DNA of 64,000 nt from Novosphingobium chloroacetimidivorans. GTDB lineage: Bacteria; Pseudomonadota; Alphaproteobacteria; Sphingomonadales; Sphingomonadaceae. Where the stretch lies: the NCBI RefSeq assembly GCF_014204535.1, contig NZ_JACHLR010000001.1, forward strand, positions 186,001-250,000, written 5' to 3'. Below are positions 1 through 10,228 of this stretch, piece after piece (position 1 is the first letter of the stretch; each line of letters starts with the position of its first letter). The notes beneath the pieces were generated by a model that was not told the DNA's origin, searched no databases, and saw only the letters and a list, made by a program, of their open reading frames with translations. The translations under genes were made by a program, and so were the position numbers.

Positions 1-1513
1 GAAGCATATTGCGCGCGCGGCCGCCCGGCAGCCCGCCGCTTGCAAGCAGTTCACCGGTGAAGCCGATCGCGCCCGAGCGCGCCTGCACCACGGCCATGCG
101 CGGCATGGCAAGGCTGGCGTCGCCCGCGCGGTACTCGGGCATCTGGGCGCGCAGGACCAGGCTGCCGTCGTTCGCACGCTCCATGCGTCCACCGATTCGC
201 GGCACGCCCGCTCCGCCGGTGACGAAGTTGCCGCTGATCATGGGCAGGCCCTGTGCACGCGCGAGCACCTGCACGCGCGAGACCGCCAGCAACGACTGGC
301 CGCTACTTCCATGCAGGGCGGCACGCGGCACGACGACCGAGATGCCCTCCGGACCGCGACGCGCCATGAAGGCCCCGTCCAGCGTGCTGGACCGGCTCTC
401 GCGCGCAAACGCGCTTCGCATCTGGCCAAGCAGCGGTGCGATCAGCGTGCCCTCGCCGCTCGCCTGCGCTTGTGCGAGCGCACGATCCAGCGCCGGACCA
501 CCAGCCAGCCCGTTGCCTTCTGCATCGGCCTCTACCTGGACGTTCGCGAACCCTTGTGCCGAGCGAAGCCGGCCGCTCACCGCCAGACGCTCGGCTCGGG
601 CATGGGCCGCGGCGAGGCGGCGGACCTCGACATCGAATCGGGCGTTGAGCGCGCGGGCTCTGTAGCTGAACGTGGCCGTCCCGCCGAGTGCGTCGAGCGT
701 GCCCTGCGGCATGGCTCCGCTGCCGGTGGCGAGACGCAGCTTGCCATCGCCGCCATCCAGCCGACGGTCGAACGTCACATCGGCAGCAAGCGCCGCCTGC
801 TTCAGCATGGCGCCTTGCGCCGCGCACGAAACCTCCGCCAGCCGGACCGGTCCGACGAAGCGCGGCCGCTCGGACGCGACGGTCAGCCGCCCATAGATAC
901 TCGCGTCCGCAAGCCGGCACCCCTGCACGTCCAGCCGGGGCGCGATGGCGGCCACTTCGCCGTCGAAGCCGCCGCGCAGCTTGCCCTTGCCCGCGACCTT
1001 GATCCCGACCGCGCCGAAGTCGCTGCGGATCAGCGCGCGGCCGTCCTTGATGCCGATGTCGAGGTCGGGAAGGCGAAACGGCTCCTTGCTGCCGGTGAAC
1101 AGCACTTTGTCGAGGCTGCCGAAGCTCGGCTTGCCGCCATGCACCGCGCCGTACAGCCTTGGGCGCACGAGCGTGATCCGGCCGATGCCGGGAAATCCGA
1201 ATCGCAGCCGCGTGCGGACGCGCACTTCGGCCACGGTGAGATCGGGTCGATCCCTGGGTCCGACGACCAGATTGCGGATCACCTGCTCGTCCGGGCCGAT
1301 GGCGGCGACCTCGTATGTGGCGGGCAGGTCCATCCGCTTAAGTTCGGCGGCGATGTAGTTGTCCGCGATCGACTTGCGCGTGACCCACACGTAGGCGAGG
1401 GCAAGCACGAGGACGACGGTCAGCGCGATCGCCGCGATGCGCCAGCCGCGACGGGCCGGGCGCGTGGCGCTATCGTCTACGGGCTGTTCGTCATGCTGCA
1501 CCATCGGTAGCAT
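1..1513 (-). CDS. YdbH-like / AsmA-type membrane-anchored protein (partial, C-terminus beyond window)
   Basis: An uninterrupted minus-strand reading frame runs from an ATG at 1513 (a second in-frame ATG lies at 1504) off the left edge, so about 504 N-terminal residues are visible and no stop is reached. After a short polar N-terminus there is one membrane anchor (about residues 24-45, WRIAAIALTVVLVLALAYVW), then a long region of alternating hydrophobic and polar residues with repeated 'GxL' and 'VxVxxxxL' strands. This is the architecture of YdbH/TamB/AsmA-like proteins that bridge the cell envelope and help move phospholipid. The family assignment is by architecture and resemblance, not by a diagnostic motif. 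It is divergent from radC, 44 bp away. The large plus-strand open frame over the same bases (311-1510) is its shadow. Confidence 0.7.
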   Translation of the reverse strand, partial: MLPMVQHDEQPVDDSATRPARRGWRIAAIALTVVLVLALAYVWVTRKSIADNYIAAELKRMDLPATYEVAAIGPDEQVIRNLVVGPRDRPDLTVAEVRVRTRLRFGFPGIGRITLVRPRLYGAVHGGKPSFGSLDKVLFTGSKEPFRLPDLDIGIKDGRALIRSDFGAVGIKVAGKGKLRGGFDGEVAAIAPRLDVQGCRLADASIYGRLTVASERPRFVGPVRLAEVSCAAQGAMLKQAALAADVTFDRRLDGGDGKLRLATGSGAMPQGTLDALGGTATFSYRARALNARFDVEVRRLAAAHARAERLAVSGRLRSAQGFANVQVEADAEGNGLAGGPALDRALAQAQASGEGTLIAPLLGQMRSAFARESRSSTLDGAFMARRGPEGISVVVPRAALHGSSGQSLLAVSRVQVLARAQGLPMISGNFVTGGAGVPRIGGRMERANDGSLVLRAQMPEYRAGDASLAMPRMAVVQARSGAIGFTGELLASGGLPGGRARNML

Positions 1514-1557
1514 CACTTGCGCTGGCGAACCTTGAAAGGCAATGAATTCCCCCGACG

Positions 1558-2295
1558 ATGGCCGACGATCCCAGCCTGTTCGGCGCCGACGCGGCGCCCG
1601 CCACCAAGCCCGGGCTCAAGGCGGGCGATGACCCATCCGGCCATCGCAGCCGCCTGCGCCAGCGCCTGCTCGCGGGCGACGACGAGGCGCTGGGCGATCA
1701 CGAAGTCATCGAACTGCTGCTGATGCAGGCCGTGCCGCGCCGCGACATGAAGCCGCTCGCGCGCACGCTGATCGATCGCTTCGGTTCGCTCGCCGCCGTG
1801 CTGACGACGGACGCGCGCACCCTCGCCGCGCATCCGGGCATGGGCGAGGCGACTGCGGCCGCGCTCAAGATCGTGGTGCTCGCCGCGCGCCGGCTCGCCC
1901 GTCAGAAGGTGCGCGAGGCGCCGGTCATCGGATCGTGGCAGACACTGATCGACTACCTGACGATCGATATGGCCCACCTCACCCGCGAGCGGGTGCGCGT
2001 GCTCTATCTCAATGCGCGCAACATGCTGATCCTGGACGAGCACGTGGGCGATGGCTCGATCGACGAGGCGGCGATCCACCCGCGCGAGGTGATCCGCCGC
2101 GCGCTGGACCTGGGCGCCACCGCGCTGATCCTGGTCCACAACCATCCCAGCGGCAACGCCCAGCCCAGCCGCGCCGACATCGAGATCACCAACCGCATCG
2201 CCGAGGCCGGGCGCCTGCTCGGCGTGACTGTCCACGATCACGTCGTGATCGGTCGCGAGGGGCATGTCTCGCTCAAGGCCAAGGGGCTGATCTGA
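1558..2295 (+). CDS. radC: RadC family JAB-domain protein
   Basis: 245 residues, the usual length. The N-terminal third is a helix-hairpin-helix-like region (GMGEATAAALKIV, about residues 98-110). The C-terminal two thirds are the JAB/MPN metalloprotease-like fold, with the metal-binding signature HNHPSG (about residues 193-198) followed by the downstream aspartate in PSRAD. Despite the historical name, a direct role in DNA repair is not established for the family. Its stop codon overlaps the ATG of the next gene (TGATG), which indicates translational coupling. The ATG at 1558 has only a distant AAAGG upstream. Confidence 0.93.
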   Translation: MADDPSLFGADAAPATKPGLKAGDDPSGHRSRLRQRLLAGDDEALGDHEVIELLLMQAVPRRDMKPLARTLIDRFGSLAAVLTTDARTLAAHPGMGEATAAALKIVVLAARRLARQKVREAPVIGSWQTLIDYLTIDMAHLTRERVRVLYLNARNMLILDEHVGDGSIDEAAIHPREVIRRALDLGATALILVHNHPSGNAQPSRADIEITNRIAEAGRLLGVTVHDHVVIGREGHVSLKAKGLI

Positions 2296-3020
2296 TGTGC
2301 GTCGCCGCCGTCGCATGGAACGCGCATCCGCGCTGGCGGCTGGTCGTCGCCGGCAATCGCGACGAGTTCCACGCCCGGCCTGCCGCGCCGCTGGCGCGCT
2401 GGGGTGACGGTATCATCGCCGGCAAGGACCTCACCGGCGGCGGGACCTGGCTCGGCGTGCACGAGGCGGGGCGCTTTGCGCTCGTCACCAACTTCCGCCA
2501 GCCTGAGGGACCGCAGCCGAACCGCCCCTCGCGCGGTCAGATGGTCGTCGACCTGCTGCAAGGCCGCACGCCCGAGCAGCTGGCGCAGATGAACACCTTC
2601 AACGTGATCCACTCGGATGGCGACCAGGCCGGGTTCCTGACGAACTACCCCGAAGTGCGCTTCGTGCCGCTCGCGCCGGGGATCCACGGCTTGTCCAACG
2701 GCGGCTTTCACGACCGCTGGCCCAAGACGCTGCAACTCGAAGCAGCACTGGCCGATTGGCTGCAAGCCGATATCGGCGATTGCGAACCGCTGCTGGATGC
2801 GCTGCGTGCCGAGACGCCAGACCCAGCCCTCGCACGGGCCAGCGAAGGCCCGGAGCCCCGCTTCGCGCCCGTGTTCATCCGCGACGAGACTTACGGCACG
2901 CGCTGTTCCACCGTCATCGCCGTGGATGTCGCAGGCGCCGGCACGATCGTCGAGCGGCGGTTCGACGCGCAGGGCCAAGCCTCTGGCGAAACGCGCCTGG
3001 AGTTCCGCTGGCCGGGATAG
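2295..3020 (+). CDS. NRDE family protein (TANGO2-like)
   Basis: 241 residues starting at the ATG that overlaps the radC stop by one base. It begins Met-Cys and carries the family-naming motif NRDEF at about residues 22-26, followed by the GGGTWLG motif. Proteins of the NRDE/TANGO2 family resemble Ntn-hydrolases in having a conserved cysteine immediately after the initiator methionine, and their biochemical role in bacteria is unsettled (heme trafficking has been proposed for eukaryotic relatives). The frame continues upstream in the same register, but that part is radC shadow. Coupling to radC suggests co-transcription, not necessarily a shared function. Confidence 0.9.
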   Translation: MCVAAVAWNAHPRWRLVVAGNRDEFHARPAAPLARWGDGIIAGKDLTGGGTWLGVHEAGRFALVTNFRQPEGPQPNRPSRGQMVVDLLQGRTPEQLAQMNTFNVIHSDGDQAGFLTNYPEVRFVPLAPGIHGLSNGGFHDRWPKTLQLEAALADWLQADIGDCEPLLDALRAETPDPALARASEGPEPRFAPVFIRDETYGTRCSTVIAVDVAGAGTIVERRFDAQGQASGETRLEFRWPG

Positions 3021-3040
3021 CGGATGCGACCGAGATCGGA

Positions 3041-4063
3041 TCAGGGCGCGGCTAAAACTGGCAGCAATCCGGCTTCGAAAACGCGCGGCGCTTCCACTTG
3101 CGGCGAGTGGCCGTAATCGGGAAAGGTTACGAGCGTCGCATCGGGCATCTTCGCCGCCGCTTGCCGAGCGACTTGCGGCACGGTGCGCAGCTTCGCCTTG
3201 ACCGATTCGGGTGCCTGCTCCCTCCCGAAGGACGTCGTGTCGCGCATGCCGATCATCAGCGTCACCGGCAACGTCAGCCGGGCAAGATGCTGCGACACCG
3301 GCTGGGTCAGGATCATCTCGGAGGTCTTCGCCTGCGCGATTTCGACCGCGTCTGCGTCGTCGGTGGCGTACTGGCCGGCGAGCATCGTGATCCACCGGTC
3401 GTACTCGGGACGCCATGTGCCGTGGTAGTAGGTCTTGAGTTGATAGGCCTTCATCTGCGCGAAGCCCTTGCCCCGCTCGGCGGCGATCAGCTTGTCCAGC
3501 GGCGTATACGGCACGCCCTCTGCCATCTGGTCGTTCAGCCCCAGCGGGTTGACCAGCACCAGCCGGTCGGCCGCCTCAGGAAACATGAGCGCGAAGTGCA
3601 TCGCCAGCATGCCGCCGGTCGAGTGCCCGACGATCGTCGCGCGCTCCACGCCCTCGCGCTGCATCACCGCGCGCGTGAACTGCGCCATCATCGCGAAGCT
3701 GTATTGCGCGGATCGCGGCTTGGAGGATTTGCAGAAGCCCAGCTGGTCCGGAACCAGCACCCGGTATCCGCCGTCGGCGAGCGCGCGCGTGGTCGATTCC
3801 CACGTGGCGCCGCAGAAATTTTTGCCGTGCAGCAACAGCACCGTGCGGCCGTTCGCGTGGCCGGTCGGCGCGACGTCCATGTAGGCCATGCTCCCCTGCT
3901 CCGCGCCGACGGTGACCGGCATGCGCTCGACCGGCCAGGGATAAGCGAAAGCCTCCAGGTCCGTGCCCAGCGGTTTGACGGCTTGCGCGCCCGCGAGATG
4001 GATCGGGAGGCAGAGGGCAGCGGCAATCAGCGGCAGGCGGTACACGGCACGGCTCCTGTTCAT
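3041..4063 (-). CDS. secreted alpha/beta-fold hydrolase
   Basis: 340 residues from the ATG at 4063, chosen because an AAAGG ribosome-binding site sits 6-8 bases upstream and a clean signal peptide follows (YRLPLIAAALCLPIHLAGAQA, cleavage after AQA likely). The frame is open 44 codons further upstream, but that part is not protein-like. The oxyanion-hole motif is LLLHGKNFCGATW, the nucleophile elbow is GHSTGG, and the catalytic histidine lies in the C-terminal FPDYGHSPQVE. This is the layout of haloalkane-dehalogenase/epoxide-hydrolase-like periplasmic hydrolases. The substrate cannot be read from sequence. It is convergent with the NRDE gene and divergent from purB. Confidence 0.88.
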   Translation of the reverse strand: MNRSRAVYRLPLIAAALCLPIHLAGAQAVKPLGTDLEAFAYPWPVERMPVTVGAEQGSMAYMDVAPTGHANGRTVLLLHGKNFCGATWESTTRALADGGYRVLVPDQLGFCKSSKPRSAQYSFAMMAQFTRAVMQREGVERATIVGHSTGGMLAMHFALMFPEAADRLVLVNPLGLNDQMAEGVPYTPLDKLIAAERGKGFAQMKAYQLKTYYHGTWRPEYDRWITMLAGQYATDDADAVEIAQAKTSEMILTQPVSQHLARLTLPVTLMIGMRDTTSFGREQAPESVKAKLRTVPQVARQAAAKMPDATLVTFPDYGHSPQVEAPRVFEAGLLPVLAAP

Positions 4064-4167
4064 CGGCCTTTCGCCTAGCGTGCAACGGCGCAAAAGGCTC
4101 CCCGCGTGCTTGCCATTGTGCCGCCCTCCCCCTAGCGGGCCAGCGTCGACTGCCACAGGAGTTCGCC

Positions 4168-5484
<1,317 letters not shown>

Positions 5485-5583
5485 GCACCTACCAAGGGGC
5501 AAGGATCAATACGCAGGCTCAGGCTTTCCTCCCGCACCAATACGTCCTAGCATCACCGCCACGCGCGGGAGGGGAGCCAACGC

Positions 5584-5943
5584 ATGCAGATCATCCGCAC
5601 GATATTCTGGGTCGTCCTGACCGCCGTCCTGGTGGCGTTCATCGCCATGAACTGGACGCGGGTGCCGGTGAACATCTGGCCGGTCGAAGGCGGCAACTAC
5701 CTTCACTTCGAATGGCCGGTCGGCATTATCGCGCTGGTGTTCTTCCTGGCCGGCGCGCTGCCGATGTGGCTGGTGCACCGCGCTGGACGCTGGCGCCTGC
5801 AACGCCGCATCCACGCGCTGGAAAACACGGCAGCGACGAACGCGACTCCGGTGAGCACCGCCCCTGCGGTCACCCATGAGCCCGTCCCCGCAATCGTCGA
5901 CGAACCGCTGCCCCACACCGATCCTCTCGCGCCACGTCCCTGA
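5584..5943 (+). CDS. LapA-family (DUF1049-like) inner-membrane protein
   Basis: 119 residues with two hydrophobic segments (about residues 4-21 and 45-65), separated by a short loop and followed by an Arg-rich amphipathic stretch (HRAGRWRLQRRIHALE) and a Pro/Ala/Thr-rich tail. This matches the lipopolysaccharide-assembly protein A domain family. A strong GGAGGGGA-like ribosome site precedes the ATG. In sphingomonads such a gene commonly sits just before pyrF, as here (18 bp gap), so co-transcription is likely. The molecular role is not established. Confidence 0.82.
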   Translation: MQIIRTIFWVVLTAVLVAFIAMNWTRVPVNIWPVEGGNYLHFEWPVGIIALVFFLAGALPMWLVHRAGRWRLQRRIHALENTAATNATPVSTAPAVTHEPVPAIVDEPLPHTDPLAPRP

Positions 5944-5961
5944 GCCTGCCGAAAGACCTCG

Positions 5962-6642
5962 ATGAACCACAATCCCGTCTATCTCGCCCTCGACCTTCCG
6001 CGCCTCGATGCTGCAGAGGCGCTTGCTCGCAAGGTCGCGGGGCACATCGGCGGGATCAAGCTGGGGCTCGAGTTCTTCTGCGCGCACGGCCATCACGGCG
6101 TGCTGGAGATGCACAAGGTCGGCTTGCCGATCTTCCTGGATCTCAAGCTGCATGACATCCCCAACACGGTCGCCTCGGCGATGCAGGCGATCCACGTGCT
6201 GGAGCCCGCGATCGTCACGGTCCACGCCGCGGGCGGACGCGCGATGATGGAGGATGCCAAGGCCGCGGCGGGTGAGCGCTGCAAGGTGGTAGCGGTGACA
6301 GTGCTGACCAGCCTCGACGAGAGCGACCTGGCCGCGACCGGTGTCGGCGGCAACCCGCACGACCAGGCGCTGCGCCTGGCGGACCTCGCCCACTCGGCGG
6401 GGCTCGACGGGATCGTCTGCTCGGGCCACGAGGTCGCCGGCGTGCGCAAGCAGTGGAAGGACGGCTTCTTCGTCGTGCCCGGCCTGCGGCCCTCGAACGG
6501 CAAGGCCAGCGGCGACCAGAAGCGCACCGTCACACCGCGAGAGGCACGCGATGCCGGCGCGTCGGTGCTGGTCGTCGGCCGCCCGATCAGCCGGGCGGAA
6601 GACCCGCTGGCGGCCGCCATCGCGATCGAAGCTACGCTTTGA
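5962..6642 (+). CDS. pyrF: orotidine-5'-phosphate decarboxylase
   Basis: 226 residues, typical for a type I enzyme. It converts OMP to UMP in pyrimidine synthesis. The catalytic tetrad motif DLKLHDIPNTV lies at about residues 59-69, the N-terminal ALDLPRLDAA strand supplies the first aspartate, and the C-terminal phosphate-binding motif is VVGRPI. It follows the LapA-like gene by 18 bp, and trpF lies about 1.6 kb downstream. Confidence 0.96.
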   Translation: MNHNPVYLALDLPRLDAAEALARKVAGHIGGIKLGLEFFCAHGHHGVLEMHKVGLPIFLDLKLHDIPNTVASAMQAIHVLEPAIVTVHAAGGRAMMEDAKAAAGERCKVVAVTVLTSLDESDLAATGVGGNPHDQALRLADLAHSAGLDGIVCSGHEVAGVRKQWKDGFFVVPGLRPSNGKASGDQKRTVTPREARDAGASVLVVGRPISRAEDPLAAAIAIEATL

Positions 6643-6724
6643 CGAACGGCCTGGACGCGCGACCACCGACAAGTCTTAGTCTGCGACCCACCTGACCATC
6701 GGCATTCCCGCGTAGGCTTAAAAC

Positions 6725-6811
6725 GTCATTCCCGCGAAGGCGGGAATCCATCTCCCGCTGGTTTCTGTTACGAAACCTCAGGAGATGGATCCCCGCCTTC
6801 GCGGGGATGAC
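6725..6811. repeat. large REP-type palindrome
   Basis: Two 31-base arms (6725-6755 and 6781-6811) are inverted copies with two mismatches. Each arm is itself palindromic around GCGAAGGCGG / CCGCCTTCGC. The 25-base centre contains a further GGTTTC/GAAACC stem. A partial copy (CATTCCCGCG) starts near 6703. This is the widespread 'cattcccgcgaaggcgggaat' repeat class. It fills the middle of the 326 bases between pyrF and the SIMPL gene, where I see no gene. An open frame across it is a translation artefact of the repeat. Confidence 0.9.
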
Positions 6812-6968
6812 GAGAGTGGGGGCGTTGTGGTCCGCTTCCATCATGCGTGATTGCGCTGCTCGCTCCCACCGACATCAACCCACCTCATCCTTGTTACTCA
6901 GTTCATCCCTGCGCAACCTCGCTTCATCCAGATCGTTCGGCATGCCGAGAGGATGAAGGACACCTTCG

Positions 6969-7727
6969 ATGAAGCAGTTCACGTACGCCGCCGCAGCCGC
7001 ACTGGCGGTATTCGCGACGCCCGCGCTGGCGCAAGTCGCCGTGGCGCCTACCCTGGCGCCGGGCCACACGCTCCTGACCGTCAGCGCCGAAGGGACTTCG
7101 ACGCAAGAGCCCGACCTGGCGCTGTTCAACGCAGGCGTGACCACGCAAGGCGACACGGCGAGCGCCGCGCTGGCGGAGAACTCGCGCAAGATGACACAGG
7201 TCATCGCCTCGCTGAAGCGCGCGGGCGTCGCCGAGCGGGATATCCAGACCAGCAATCTCAGCCTCAACCCGGTCTACGCACCGCCACGCCGCCTGCCCGA
7301 CGGCAGCGTCGAGGACCAGGGACAGAAGATCATCGGCTACCAGGTCAGCAACCAGGTATCGGTCAAGCAGCGCAAGCTGGATGACTATGGCAAGGTGATC
7401 GACGCGCTTGTCGCCTCGGGCGCGAACCAGGTGAATGGCCCCAACTTCATGCTCGCCAAACCGCAAGGCGCGCTCGACCAGGCGCGCAACGCCGCGATCA
7501 AGACCGCGCGCGAGCGGGCGCAGCTCTACGCACAGGCAGCAGGCTTGCGCGTCGTCGGTATCCTCTCGATCAGCGAAAGCGGCGGTTATGCGCCCCAGCC
7601 GGTGATGTTCCGCCGCTCGGCGATGATGGATGTACAGGCCGCTCCCCCGCCGCCCCCTGCGCCGATCATGGCCGGCGAGCTGGAGAGCAACGTCAACGTG
7701 ACGGTGCAGTTCGAACTCGCACAATAA
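6969..7727 (+). CDS. SIMPL-domain (DUF541) periplasmic protein
   Basis: 252 residues with a clear signal peptide (KQFTYAAAAALAVFATPALA, cleavage after ALA). The SIMPL/DUF541 fold follows, recognised by LLTVSAEGTSTQEPDLALFNAGV and the internal IGYQVSNQVSVK and ARERAQLYAQAAGLRV motifs, close to the family consensus. An AAGGA site lies about 10 bases before the ATG. Members are periplasmic or secreted proteins of uncertain biochemical role, linked to oxidative-stress protection in some bacteria. The tail is Pro-rich (APPPPPAP) before the final beta strand. Confidence 0.93.
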   Translation: MKQFTYAAAAALAVFATPALAQVAVAPTLAPGHTLLTVSAEGTSTQEPDLALFNAGVTTQGDTASAALAENSRKMTQVIASLKRAGVAERDIQTSNLSLNPVYAPPRRLPDGSVEDQGQKIIGYQVSNQVSVKQRKLDDYGKVIDALVASGANQVNGPNFMLAKPQGALDQARNAAIKTARERAQLYAQAAGLRVVGILSISESGGYAPQPVMFRRSAMMDVQAAPPPPPAPIMAGELESNVNVTVQFELAQ

Positions 7728-7737
7728 GCAGGCGTGC

Positions 7738-8160
7738 TCAGTCGAGCATCATGTCCTGAGACTGGATGTCGTAGCCGGCCAGCCGGGGGCGCTGGCCTGC
7801 GTGCTTGGCAAAGACGAACTCTTCGGTGCCTGTGCCCCGTTCGAAGGTGGTTTGCGCGGTCACGGTCAGGAACGTGCCCGAGGTGCTCGCATTGGCATTC
7901 CAGCCAACCTGCTTGCTCGCCTTGACCTTGCCGAGCTTGGTGCGGATCGCCGCGACCAGGCGATCGAACTGCGCGCGCGGGGTCGCCTTGCGAAACTGAG
8001 GATCGGCCTCGTCCCACAGGCGCTGGACGTCCCCGCGGTCGAGCGCCTGGTGAAAGCGGGCGACGTCGGCCGAGGCATCTTCGAAGCCCTGCTTCACCCC
8101 GCAGCCGGCAAGCATTGCCACGCCAGCCACGGGCACTAGATAGCGCGCAATCCGGTTCAT
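7738..8160 (-). CDS. small lipoprotein, DUF4019-like
   Basis: 140 residues from the ATG at 8160, which has GAGAGAGGA just upstream. The N-terminus is a lipoprotein signal: hydrophobic VPVAGVAMLAGC, with the lipobox LAGC. The mature part (FHQALDRGDVQRLWDEADPQFRKATPRAQF...) resembles DUF4019/DUF3887 small alpha-beta domains found in exported proteins. It ends 10 bp from the SIMPL gene (convergent) and its 5' end faces trpF. The role is unknown. Confidence 0.82.
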   Translation of the reverse strand: MNRIARYLVPVAGVAMLAGCGVKQGFEDASADVARFHQALDRGDVQRLWDEADPQFRKATPRAQFDRLVAAIRTKLGKVKASKQVGWNANASTSGTFLTVTAQTTFERGTGTEEFVFAKHAGQRPRLAGYDIQSQDMMLD

Positions 8161-8228
8161 CGCAGGTCCTCTCTCGCAGGGCCGATCCATGACGGCGATT
8201 TCAAAAAGGATGAGGCGCGTGTTTGAAC

Positions 8229-8873
8229 ATGGCTAGTGCAGCGATCAAGATCTGCGGCATCAGCACCCCCGCCACGCTCGACGCGGCCATGCGCGCGCGC
8301 GCCGATCACGTCGGGTTCGTGTTCTTCGCGCGCAGCCCGCGCTCCGTCGCGCCGGCCGATGCCGCTCTGCTCGGTGCGCGGGCGGAAGGGCGCATCGGCA
8401 AGGTCGGCCTGTTCGTCGATGCCGACGATGCCCTGCTCGGAGAGGCAGTCGATGCCGCCGGCCTGACGGCTCTGCAGCTTCACGGTTCCGAGTCTCCGCA
8501 GCGCGCCGCGCAACTGCGCGCTCGCTTCGGCCTGCCCGTATGGAAGGCGCTTTCGGTTACTACGGCCGAGGATGTCGCGCGGGCGGCCTGCTATGCCGGT
8601 GCCGTCGACCTCGTGCTGTTCGACGCCAAGACTCCGGCCGGAACCCTGCCCGGCGGCATGGGGCTGAGCTTCGATTGGTCGTTGGTCGCCGGCTGGAAGG
8701 GACCGCTCGCCTGGGGTCTCGCCGGCGGGTTGACCCCAACCAACGTTGCCGAGGCGATCCGGCTCACCGGCACGCCGCTGGTCGACACCTCCTCAGGCGT
8801 CGAGAGCGCGCCAGGGGTCAAGGACGAGCAGTTGATCGCCGCCTTCTGCTCAGCGGTACACGCCGTCCGCTAA
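8229..8873 (+). CDS. trpF: phosphoribosylanthranilate isomerase
   Basis: 214 residues from the ATG at 8229 (an in-frame TTG two codons earlier is less likely). It performs the third committed step of tryptophan synthesis, PRA to CdRP. The catalytic cysteine is in KICGI, the catalytic aspartate in LVLFDAKT, and phosphate-binding loops are WGLAGGLTP and DTSSGVES. It is 69 bp upstream of trpB, the common alphaproteobacterial order trpF-trpB-trpA. Confidence 0.95.
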   Translation: MASAAIKICGISTPATLDAAMRARADHVGFVFFARSPRSVAPADAALLGARAEGRIGKVGLFVDADDALLGEAVDAAGLTALQLHGSESPQRAAQLRARFGLPVWKALSVTTAEDVARAACYAGAVDLVLFDAKTPAGTLPGGMGLSFDWSLVAGWKGPLAWGLAGGLTPTNVAEAIRLTGTPLVDTSSGVESAPGVKDEQLIAAFCSAVHAVR

Positions 8874-8942
8874 TCATGCTCCCCGGCGCGCACTTGAGGG
8901 CCGTGGACAGCCATCGCGCATTGGCTTAGGCGCTATGCTGCC

Positions 8943-10187
8943 ATGACCGTACAAACTCCCATCGCGAACAGCTTCCGCAACCAGCCCGACGAGCAGGGCC
9001 ACTTCGGCAAGTTCGGCGGACGCTATGTCGCCGAAACGCTGATGCCGCTGATCCTCGACCTGGAGAAGGAATACCGCGCGGCCAAGGCCGACCCGGCGTT
9101 CCGGGCCGAATTCGATGATCTGCTGGAGCATTTCGTCGGCCGGCCCAGCCCGCTCTATTATGCCCCGCGCATCACCGAGCACTACCGTGCCCTGGCTCCC
9201 GAGGGGAAGGGGCCGAAGATCTACTTCAAGCGCGAGGAGCTGAACCACACCGGCGCGCATAAGATCAACAATTGCGTCGGCCAGATCCTGCTGGCCATGC
9301 GCATGGGCAAGACCCGCATCATAGCCGAAACCGGCGCGGGCCAGCATGGGGTCGCCACCGCCACGGTCGCCGCACGCTTCGGCCTGCCCTGCACCATCTT
9401 CATGGGCGCCAAGGACGTCGAGCGGCAGAAGCCCAACGTGTTCCGCATGAAGCTGCTCGGCGCCGAAGTCCGCCCGGTCACCAGTGGCGCCGAGACGCTG
9501 AAGGACGCGATGAACGACGCGCTGCGCGACTGGGTCGCCAACGTGCACGATACCTTCTACATCATCGGCACCGCTGCCGGCCCGCACCCCTATCCCGAGC
9601 TGGTGCGCGACTTTCAGAGCGTGATCGGCACCGAGACGCGGGCCCAGATGCTCAAGGCCGAGGGGCGCCTGCCTGACATGCTGCTGGCGGCCGTCGGCGG
9701 CGGATCGAACGCGATCGGCATGTTCCACCCGTTCCTCGACGATCCGGACGTGGGCATGATCGGGATCGAGGCGGCCGGCCATGGCATCGACAGCGGCCAG
9801 CACGCCGCCAGCCTGAGCGGTGGCAAGCCCGGCATCCTCCACGGCAACCGCACTTACCTGCTGCAGGACGAGGACGGCCAGATCACCGAGGCCCACTCGA
9901 TCAGCGCCGGCCTCGACTATCCCGGCCTCGGCCCCGAGCACTCCTGGCTGCACGAGAGCGGCCGGGTGAAGTACGTGCCGATCACCGACACGCAGGCGCT
10001 GGAGGCGTTTCAGCTGTGCTGCAAGCTGGAGGGCATCATCCCGGCTCTCGAAAGCGCCCACGCCCTGGCCGCCCTGCCAAACGTGACCGCAACGATGAGC
10101 GAAGATCAACTCCTCGTGGTCAACGTCTCGGGGCGTGGCGACAAGGACATCTTCACCGTCGCGGAGCATCTGGGGTTCGAGATGTAG
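8943..10187 (+). CDS. trpB: tryptophan synthase beta chain
   Basis: 414 residues. It condenses indole with serine using PLP. The Schiff-base lysine lies in [10 protein letters not shown], the phosphate-binding loop is GGGSNAIG, and the N-terminal [15 protein letters not shown] is typical of bacterial TrpB1. The reading frame is intact. The gene normally couples closely to trpA. Here about 480 bases separate the two and hold a repeat-flanked DUF559 gene. Confidence 0.98.
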   Translation: MTVQTPIANSFRNQPDEQGHFGKFGGRYVAETLMPLILDLEKEYRAAKADPAFRAEFDDLLEHFVGRPSPLYYAPRITEHYRALAPEGKGPKIYFKREELNHTGAHKINNCVGQILLAMRMGKTRIIAETGAGQHGVATATVAARFGLPCTIFMGAKDVERQKPNVFRMKLLGAEVRPVTSGAETLKDAMNDALRDWVANVHDTFYIIGTAAGPHPYPELVRDFQSVIGTETRAQMLKAEGRLPDMLLAAVGGGSNAIGMFHPFLDDPDVGMIGIEAAGHGIDSGQHAASLSGGKPGILHGNRTYLLQDEDGQITEAHSISAGLDYPGLGPEHSWLHESGRVKYVPITDTQALEAFQLCCKLEGIIPALESAHALAALPNVTATMSEDQLLVVNVSGRGDKDIFTVAEHLGFEM

Positions 10188-10191
10188 GTAG

Positions 10192-10227
10192 CCCTCTCCC
10201 CTTCAGGGGAGAGGGTTGGGAGAGGGG
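10192..10227. repeat. 36-bp repeat, copy A (left inverted arm of the DUF559 cassette)
   Basis: Begins four bases after the trpB stop. Its first 25 bases form a hairpin (CCCTCTCCCC...GGGGAGAGGG) and the rest is TTGGGAGAGGGG. It is the exact reverse complement of the 36 bases at 10578-10613, and the first 30 bases match copy C at 10626-10663 in direct orientation. Confidence 0.95.
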
Positions 10228-10228
10228 A

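Noticed and set aside
311..1510. Plus-strand open frame of 399 codons
   Set aside because: It is antisense to the YdbH-like gene, has an Arg/Ala-rich composition without recognisable motifs, and the minus-strand frame has a membrane anchor and sensible strands.
6632..6844. Minus-strand frame of 70 residues containing 'VIPAKAGIH' and 'MDSRLRGND'
   Set aside because: It is the translation of the palindromic repeat at 6725-6811, a well-known artefact, with no ribosome site.
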